A DNA stretch of 11,637 nucleotides, taken from assembly GCA_030612165.1 (NCBI GenBank), contig JAUWOK010000026.1:1-11637 (forward strand), in the 5' to 3' direction. The stretch comes from Dehalococcoidia bacterium (GTDB lineage: Bacteria; Chloroflexota; Dehalococcoidia; GIF9; AB-539-J10). The position numbers and the translations under genes were made by a program. The notes beneath the pieces were generated by a model, which saw only the letters and a list, made by a program, of their open reading frames with translations, ran no database searches and was not told the origin of the DNA. Of the stretch, positions 6,998-11,637 are shown one piece after another. Position 1 is the first letter of the stretch. Every line of letters begins with the position of its first letter.

Positions 6998-8491
6998 TTA
7001 TTTTCTGGAAATTCTAACTCTCCTGTTAGGTTCTTTCCCCAAGCTATGAGAGTTAACTCCGTGACGATCAGCCAGAAAATGCTGCAGGCGACGAATGTAG
7101 GCAGGATGAGGATTCAAGTCTACTGCCCGTTGTCCGTCATTTATTTGAGCTACTCCTCTCTCGGCCTCCTGTAATGCTACCTCCACCATCTCCTGCCGTT
7201 CTCCATGCACGGTAGAAGAAAGAAAATGCCTCATCTGAGCGACGCTATTTGCCTTCATGACATAAATCGGCACACCCGCCACTTCGGCATCCCTTATCTT
7301 CTGAGGTTTGTGGCGGTAATAATTTTTCGTGGTAAGAAAAAGGTCTGCCTGCTGCACGTCCATTACTACCTCCACTTCCGTACCCTGCTCTCTGGCAATC
7401 CTTCCTAACTGCGAAGCGTTAACGCCAAAAAGTTGTAAACGCAAAGAGGTCCTGTCCCGTTTTTGAGGACTTTTCTTTTCCGCTGGGGCATTTATTTCTT
7501 CCTGAATTATATTTCCCTCATCATCCACCATGCGAACCTCAGCATGAGAACTTTGCCCATGCAAAATAGCATCCACCGCTTCGCTGACGTCAGAATGAAC
7601 AACCACCTTCTCACGATTTATTAGTTCCACCACGATCCCAAATGTAGGAGGAGCCTTGCGCTCCAGTATCGATTTCTGTGTATGCCGTCGCCGGGCCTCC
7701 TCATCTCCTAAAGTTACTGTCTGTATACCGCCGATAAGGTCAGAAAGAGTGGGATTCATTATCAGATTCTCCAGTGTATTGCCATGCGCCGTGCCCACCA
7801 GCTGCACTCCTCGTTCAGCAATGGTCCGCGCCGCTCTGGCCTCGAGCTCAGTGCCTATCTCGTCAATAACGATCACTTCCGGCATGTGATTCTCCACAGC
7901 CTCTATCATTACCGCGTGCTGCTCGAAAGGACTAGCTACCTGCATACGGCGAGCATGTCCAATAGCAGGGTGAGGAATGTCTCCATCGCCGGCAATTTCA
8001 TTGGAGGTATCAACTACAATAACTCTTTTTTTAAAATCGTCAGCCAGCACACGGGCTATTTCTCGTAACATGGTGGTTTTACCCACGCCCGGCCTTCCCA
8101 AGAGCAAAACGCTCTTCTCCGTTTCAATAAGGTCCTGGATAATCTCTATGGTGCCAAAAACAGCTCTCCCTGCACGGCAGGTTAGCCCTATAATTTGGCC
8201 ATTTCTGTTCCTTATAGCTGATATGCGGTGCAGTGTGCGCTCAATCCCGGCACGATTATCCCCGGAAAACTGGCCAACCCTTGACACTACGTAGTCAATA
8301 TCTTCCTGCTTGACTTCCGCGGGATCAAGAATCAATTCTCTGGAGGGAAAACGTGCTTTCGGGGGGCGCCCCATATCCAGGATGACTTCCAGCAAATCAT
8401 TGAAATCAGGTTGTTGACACAGGGGTTTGCGAACACAAGGAGGGAGAAATTCAAGCAAAGTATCCAGCCCATCGGCGACTACTTTTTGCAT
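6998..8491 (-). CDS. R3H-domain AAA-type ATPase, SpoIIIAA/Ycf45-like
   Basis: A 497-residue soluble protein of the single-stranded nucleic-acid-binding R3H ATPase group, related in its ATPase part to SpoIIIAA and plastid Ycf45. Its cellular role is unknown to me. Domains in order: an N-terminal region (1-110) with a [17 protein letters not shown] block; an ATPase core with Walker [10 protein letters not shown] (132-140) and Walker B VIVIDE (206-211), then [16 protein letters not shown], a conserved sensor-like stretch; a linker rich in Lys and Glu (about 310-345); a middle domain with [22 protein letters not shown] and PIYVMKANS; and a C-terminal R3H domain with R467-RLQ-H471 and a basic end. 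R3H domains bind single-stranded nucleic acid. The ATG at 8491 lacks a Shine-Dalgarno and sits 24 nt after the pdxS stop. tmk follows. Confidence 0.9.
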   Translation of the reverse strand: MQKVVADGLDTLLEFLPPCVRKPLCQQPDFNDLLEVILDMGRPPKARFPSRELILDPAEVKQEDIDYVVSRVGQFSGDNRAGIERTLHRISAIRNRNGQIIGLTCRAGRAVFGTIEIIQDLIETEKSVLLLGRPGVGKTTMLREIARVLADDFKKRVIVVDTSNEIAGDGDIPHPAIGHARRMQVASPFEQHAVMIEAVENHMPEVIVIDEIGTELEARAARTIAERGVQLVGTAHGNTLENLIMNPTLSDLIGGIQTVTLGDEEARRRHTQKSILERKAPPTFGIVVELINREKVVVHSDVSEAVDAILHGQSSHAEVRMVDDEGNIIQEEINAPAEKKSPQKRDRTSLRLQLFGVNASQLGRIAREQGTEVEVVMDVQQADLFLTTKNYYRHKPQKIRDAEVAGVPIYVMKANSVAQMRHFLSSTVHGERQEMVEVALQEAERGVAQINDGQRAVDLNPHPAYIRRLQHFLADRHGVNSHSLGKEPNRRVRISRK

Positions 8492-8497
8492 GCGATA

Positions 8498-8503
8498 ATA
8501 ATA
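8498..8503 (-). promoter_or_regulatory. Possible -10 hexamer just before the R3H ATPase gene
   Basis: Minus-strand TATTAT (8503-8498, 5 of 6 matches to TATAAT) lies 6 nt before the ATG at 8491, in a very AT-rich 24-nt gap after pdxS. There is no Shine-Dalgarno and no good -35 at 16-18 nt. The AT-richness makes a chance match easy. Confidence 0.25.
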
Positions 8504-8515
8504 CTTATGTTATTA

Positions 8516-9400
8516 CTACCAACCTCTGGTAGCCAATAATTCCTCCGGGGGTATAGCCTTTATATCAATACCAGGCATAGCTTCTCCCAGCGCCCTGGAT
8601 ACCTGAGCAAGCACAACTGGATCCTGATAATGAGTGACAGCCTGAACTATAGCTTTTGCTCTAGCGGGCGGGTCACTTGATTTAAAAATGCCAGAGCCAA
8701 CAAAAACACCTTCCGCTCCCAATTGCATCATAAGAGCAGCATCAGCGGGGGTGGCCACTCCACCGGCAGCAAAATTCACCACAGGCAATTTACCTGTATT
8801 GTGCACCCCTATTACAAGCTCCAGGGAGGCGCCGAGCGTTTTTGCCTCCGCTGCCAATTCCTCTTTCTGCAGGGATTGAAGCCTGCGAATTCCGTCCTGA
8901 ACCGTCCGCATATGTCTTACGGCTTCCACAATATTGCCCGTTCCCGCCTCACCCTTGGTCCTGATCATAGCCGCCCCTTCCGAGATACGACGCAGTGCCT
9001 CTCCCAGGTCACGGCAACCACAAACAAAAGGCACCTTGAAATCATGTTTCCACACGTGATGGCTCTCGTCAGCCGGAGTGAGTACCTCAGATTCATCGAT
9101 AAAATCAACCCCGAGCGCTTCCAGCACCTGCGCCTCGACAAAATGCCCGATGCGGCACTTGGCCATTACAGGTATGCTGACAGCTTCTATCATGGCAGAA
9201 ATTATGGTCGGGTCGGCCATACGCGCCACTCCACCGTCAGCGCGAATGTCCGCTGGAACTCTCTCCAGAGCCATAACGGCACAAGCCCCAGCATCTTCAG
9301 CAATTCTAGCCTGCTCAGGCGTGACCACGTCCATGATCACTCCCCCTTTGAGCATCTGAGCTAATCCGCTTTTTACCTTCCATGTACCTGTCTTTTCCAT
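8516..9400 (-). CDS. pdxS: Pyridoxal 5'-phosphate synthase subunit PdxS
   Basis: The synthase subunit of the DXP-independent vitamin B6 pathway. It builds PLP from ribose 5-phosphate, glyceraldehyde 3-phosphate and ammonia supplied by the glutaminase PdxT. The ATG at 9400 gives 294 residues and the normal N-terminus ([10 protein letters not shown]). An upstream ATG-type extension to 9439 would add 13 hydrophobic residues and would overlap the promoter, so I reject it. Catalytic residues are all visible: D24 in VIMDV, K81 in MAKCRIGH, and K149 in [19 protein letters not shown]. The phosphate-binding [19 protein letters not shown] and [11 protein letters not shown] blocks are intact. pdxT, often adjacent, is not in the window. 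A strong promoter precedes the gene, and it has no Shine-Dalgarno. Confidence 0.97.
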   Translation of the reverse strand: MEKTGTWKVKSGLAQMLKGGVIMDVVTPEQARIAEDAGACAVMALERVPADIRADGGVARMADPTIISAMIEAVSIPVMAKCRIGHFVEAQVLEALGVDFIDESEVLTPADESHHVWKHDFKVPFVCGCRDLGEALRRISEGAAMIRTKGEAGTGNIVEAVRHMRTVQDGIRRLQSLQKEELAAEAKTLGASLELVIGVHNTGKLPVVNFAAGGVATPADAALMMQLGAEGVFVGSGIFKSSDPPARAKAIVQAVTHYQDPVVLAQVSRALGEAMPGIDIKAIPPEELLATRGW

Positions 9401-9410
9401 AGCTATAAGA

Positions 9411-9439
9411 ATTATATGGCAATTCCAAAGAAAAATCAA
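9411..9439 (-). promoter_or_regulatory. Strong sigma70-type promoter of pdxS
   Basis: Minus-strand TTGATT (9439-9434, 4 of 6 matches to the -35) is followed after exactly 17 nt by a perfect TATAAT (9416-9411). Ten nt then lead to the ATG at 9400, so transcription should start about 2-4 nt before the start codon, leaving almost no 5' leader. It is the best-matching promoter in the window. Confidence 0.65.
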
Positions 9440-9493
9440 AGAAATACACTCAAGGCAATTATCCCCATCGCCCCTACAAACCTTCCTATTAAT

Positions 9494-9514
9494 GGCCTTT
9501 ATGCTAAAGTGGCC
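9494..9514 (-). repeat. Hairpin across the rsmG stop codon
   Basis: On the minus strand GGCC pairs with GGCC at the far end and TTTA with TAAA inside, an 8-bp stem with a 2-nt bulge and 3-nt loop (GCA). The rsmG TAG lies within it. The bases after it are ATTAAT, not a T run, so it is at best a weak terminator or a 3'-end protecting structure. Confidence 0.3.
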
Positions 9515-10223
9515 GCCGCTTGGGAACCCCGGTACGGCGAGGAAATTTCTCTGGCGTAGAAGCTACTTTATCAACCACTATCAGATAGCGATCTTCCATT
9601 TCTTCCAAGGATACTTTTCTCACCTGTTTCATGTCACCTCCCAACAAAGCAATGGCGTTGCCTGCTTCTGCCAGCTCCTCCTGAATGTCGCCTTTCTTGT
9701 AGGCCACAAACTTCCCTCCTATACGACAAAAAGGCAGCGCCAGTTCCGACATCGTCGGCATTGGCGCCAGCGCCCGCGAGACAGCTAAAGAAAATTGTTC
9801 TCGATATACAGGCAGGTGAGCCATTTCTTCAGCTCTCCCTGTCACCACCTCCACCTTTTCCAGGTGTAACATAGAAATTATGTGCCGAAGGAAAGAAGTT
9901 TTTTTAGCCGTAGCTTCTAAGAGCACCAAGCTTGCCTCGGCGTAAAGAATCTTGAGGGGAAGACCAGGAAAACCAGCTCCCGATCCCACATCAATGATAT
10001 TGAATACTTGCCCCTGAGTCTCCTCATATCCGGAAATCACGGCCAAAGTTAGAGAATCAAGAAAATGTTTGAGCTCTATTTCGCGACCATCCGTTATGGC
10101 AGTGAGATTAAACTTTCGGTTCCACAGCACCAATTCGTGGCCGTAGATCTGAAATTGTTCCTGCTGGCGGGAAGTTAACTCTATCCCCAGCCTGGAAGCT
10201 CCCTTTACCAGGTCGTTCGTCAC
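9504..10223 (-). CDS. rsmG: 16S rRNA (guanine-527-N7)-methyltransferase RsmG (GidB)
   Basis: Methylates N7 of G527 in 16S rRNA near the decoding site with S-adenosylmethionine. It has 239 residues, within the family range. Visible family signatures: [10 protein letters not shown] (34-43), the HFLDSL block (53-58), the SAM-binding [15 protein letters not shown] (78-92), the acidic end of the next strand in [13 protein letters not shown] (101-113), and SRALAPM (149-155). The C-terminus ends in a basic [13 protein letters not shown] tail, as in many RsmG proteins. The start is GTG at 10223, with no Shine-Dalgarno. TATACT ends 7 nt upstream. It is the first gene of the minus-strand block and is divergent from the transporter. 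Loss of rsmG is known to give low-level streptomycin resistance in other bacteria. Confidence 0.95.
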   Translation of the reverse strand: MTNDLVKGASRLGIELTSRQQEQFQIYGHELVLWNRKFNLTAITDGREIELKHFLDSLTLAVISGYEETQGQVFNIIDVGSGAGFPGLPLKILYAEASLVLLEATAKKTSFLRHIISMLHLEKVEVVTGRAEEMAHLPVYREQFSLAVSRALAPMPTMSELALPFCRIGGKFVAYKKGDIQEELAEAGNAIALLGGDMKQVRKVSLEEMEDRYLIVVDKVASTPEKFPRRTGVPKRRPL

Positions 10224-10244
10224 GCCTGATAGTATACTTCAGGC
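10224..10244 (-). promoter_or_regulatory. -10 hexamer of rsmG inside an inverted repeat
   Basis: Minus-strand TATACT (10236-10231) lies 7 nt before the GTG of rsmG, matching the geometry at mnmA. It is enclosed by GCCTGA and TCAGGC, exact 6-bp inverted copies with 9 nt between, ending directly at the start codon. No clear -35 is seen. The arms could be an operator for a repressor or a hairpin in a longer transcript. Confidence 0.4.
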
Positions 10245-10313
10245 AGACTTAAATGGTATATTTACTGGTTTATTTTCCCCTGGTGCGTGTATCTTTTTCT
10301 TCTTCTCTCCAGG

Positions 10314-10343
10314 TTGTCACGTACTACAGGTACATATAGACAA
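10314..10343 (+). promoter_or_regulatory. Candidate promoter/operator of the transporter gene
   Basis: TTGTCA (10314-10319) matches 5 of 6 bases of the -35 consensus. The possible -10s are TATAGA (15-nt spacer) and TAGACA (17-nt spacer), neither strong. The same stretch holds nested inverted repeats: TTGTC (10314-10318) with GACAA (10339-10343), and between them two GTAC tetramers (10321-10324 and 10330-10333). This could be a regulator-binding dyad over the promoter. Confidence 0.3.
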
Positions 10344-10364
10344 ATTTTTCCGAGGGCATCGTTC

Positions 10365-11637
10365 ATGAAGAAAAAACCTTTTTATGGCTGGAATATCGCC
10401 GGGTTGGCATTCCTGATTCTTTTCGTTTATCAAATACAGTACACTTTTGGCGTATTCATAGAACCCCTGGAAAGCGAGTTCGGCTGGTCACGGACGTCCA
10501 TAAGCGCAGCTTACTCCATAATCTCCGGGTTAATGATTGTTACAGGGGTAGTATGGGGTAAATTTCTGGATGCACATGGCCCCCGGAAGCTATTCGCTAT
10601 CACTTTCTCTCTGGCAGGCGCGGGATTATTCCTAACCAGTTTTGTTTCTCAACTCTGGCAATTTTATGTAGCGTACGGAATACTCTGGGGAATCGGCTGG
10701 GGAGCGTTCTTAAATACCCCTCAGGCCATCGTCAGAAGATGGTTTGTTAAGCGAGCTGGGCTGGCTTTGGGATTGGCCCAGACCGGAGTTGCCCTGGGCT
10801 GGGTCGCCCTGCTGCCGCTGGCAAGAACCCTGATAGATTCCGTAGGCTGGCAACACACGTTTCAATTACTGGGCGGCATGGTCTGGATAGTAGGAGTTAT
10901 CGTTGTAGTGCTGGTAAAGCCCTCACCCGAATCTATAGGAGCCCTCCCTGATGGAGAGATAGCGAAAAATACACTCTCGCAGGAGCAAAATTCGGCGAAT
11001 AACGGCTGGAAAGCCAGCGAAGCTCTGAAAACCAGGGCCTTCTGGATAACCTGGCTGGCATTCTTCTGCGTTTTCGCCTCACTCAATATGGTGATAACCC
11101 ATGGCATTGCTTACGCTACCGCACAGGGAATACCCAGAGAACAAGTGGTTTTCGTTTTCAGCATAATGGGATTAATCAGTATCTCCGGGAGAATCGGGGC
11201 CGGCTGGTTAGGAGACCACCTGGTAAAAAGGGGCAGGCCCCCTGTATACGCACGGCGAAGTATGATCCGTTTTTCCGCTCTGTTCATGGGAATCGGCATT
11301 ATCCTCCTGATGCAGGCAGATAGCCTTTTATGGCTGTGGCTGTGGGCTATAATCTTCGGCGTCGGTTATGGCTCTCATGTCCCGCAGGTAGCCGCGATAA
11401 CTGGCGACTTATTTGGAATGAAGAACATGGGATTGATGGTAAGCCTTATGTTCACCGCTTTTGGGGCAGCCGGTATGATTATTTCGGTATGGACCGGATG
11501 GGTTTATGACACTATGGGCGATTACACTCTAGCTTACCAGGTGGGAGCCGCTCTATGCTTTCTTGCTATAATCTTTGCTTCGTTTATAACCATACCCAGG
11601 AGGCAGTCACTATCTGAACAGGAAGATTTGTCAACAC
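10365..11637 (+). CDS. Major facilitator superfamily transporter, 3' end off the window
   Basis: An inner-membrane secondary transporter, open from the ATG at 10365 to the right edge (424 codons seen, no stop). A Shine-Dalgarno GAGGG (10352-10356) sits 8 nt before the ATG. About 12 hydrophobic segments are arranged 6+6 around a hydrophilic central loop (about residues 186-222). MFS motif A, GKFLDAHGPRK, lies at 65-75 after the second segment, and a weaker second-half copy is GRIGAGWLGDHLVKRGR. YGW near the N-terminus, FGWSR (39-43) and VRRWFVKRAGLALGLAQTG (123-141) are typical of the oxalate/formate-antiporter and monocarboxylate-transporter-like branch. The substrate is therefore perhaps a small organic anion, but that is inference. 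The hydrophilic end (RRQSLSEQEDLST) suggests little is missing. Confidence 0.9.
   Translation, partial: MKKKPFYGWNIAGLAFLILFVYQIQYTFGVFIEPLESEFGWSRTSISAAYSIISGLMIVTGVVWGKFLDAHGPRKLFAITFSLAGAGLFLTSFVSQLWQFYVAYGILWGIGWGAFLNTPQAIVRRWFVKRAGLALGLAQTGVALGWVALLPLARTLIDSVGWQHTFQLLGGMVWIVGVIVVVLVKPSPESIGALPDGEIAKNTLSQEQNSANNGWKASEALKTRAFWITWLAFFCVFASLNMVITHGIAYATAQGIPREQVVFVFSIMGLISISGRIGAGWLGDHLVKRGRPPVYARRSMIRFSALFMGIGIILLMQADSLLWLWLWAIIFGVGYGSHVPQVAAITGDLFGMKNMGLMVSLMFTAFGAAGMIISVWTGWVYDTMGDYTLAYQVGAALCFLAIIFASFITIPRRQSLSEQEDLST

Noticed and set aside
8496..8515. TAATAA/TTATTA inverted repeat between pdxS and the R3H ATPase gene
   Set aside because: It is a 6-bp stem of A-T pairs only, in an AT-rich gap, with an 8-nt loop. 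Expected by chance.
8723..9364. A 213-codon open frame on the plus strand
   Set aside because: It lies wholly antisense to pdxS, whose catalytic residues are all present. It is a shadow of that gene's codon pattern.
10270..10312. Pyrimidine-rich tract on the plus strand in the divergent intergenic region
   Set aside because: It has no associated hairpin, repeat unit or gene. I cannot assign it a role.

Overview
This window reads as ordinary bacterial chromosome. Nearly every base is inside or next to a conserved housekeeping gene, and I see no transposase, integrase, CRISPR array, toxin-antitoxin pair, phage gene, rRNA or tRNA. Base composition is close to balanced. Three genes start at GTG or TTG (lysS, rsmG, tmk). 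The LysS and SerS sequence variants, the lysS-serS pairing, and the R3H-domain ATPase next to tmk remind me of Chloroflexota, possibly Dehalococcoidia-like. That placement is from memory and inference only.

Layout. Positions 1-194 hold no gene I recognise. They contain an open frame ending at 138, a hairpin with a short T run, and an extended -10 promoter candidate. A plus-strand block follows: an orphan extended SDR-type NAD-dependent epimerase/dehydratase-like gene (195-1097), then a tight DUF2007-lysS-serS cluster (1214-4172). The 3' ends of serS and yraN meet convergently with only 19 nt between them. A seven-gene minus-strand block then runs from 10223 down to 4192: rsmG, pdxS, an R3H-domain AAA-type ATPase, tmk, mnmA, rnhB and yraN. 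Divergent from rsmG is a major-facilitator transporter (from 10365) that runs off the right edge.

How the genes relate. Most serve information processing: two aminoacyl-tRNA synthetases, a tRNA 2-thiouridylase (MnmA), a 16S rRNA methyltransferase (RsmG), RNase HII, thymidylate kinase, and two probable nucleic-acid-linked proteins (the R3H ATPase and YraN). PdxS adds de novo pyridoxal phosphate synthesis, but its usual partner PdxT is not in the window.

The most interesting signal is regulatory. Several starts lack an obvious Shine-Dalgarno sequence and have a -10-like hexamer only 6-10 nt before the start codon, as expected for leaderless or nearly leaderless mRNAs. mnmA and rsmG share the arrangement TATACT, 7 nt, start codon, and then the same bases after the start (TGACGAAC, including TG of the start codon). 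I found no convincing previously undescribed multi-gene system.
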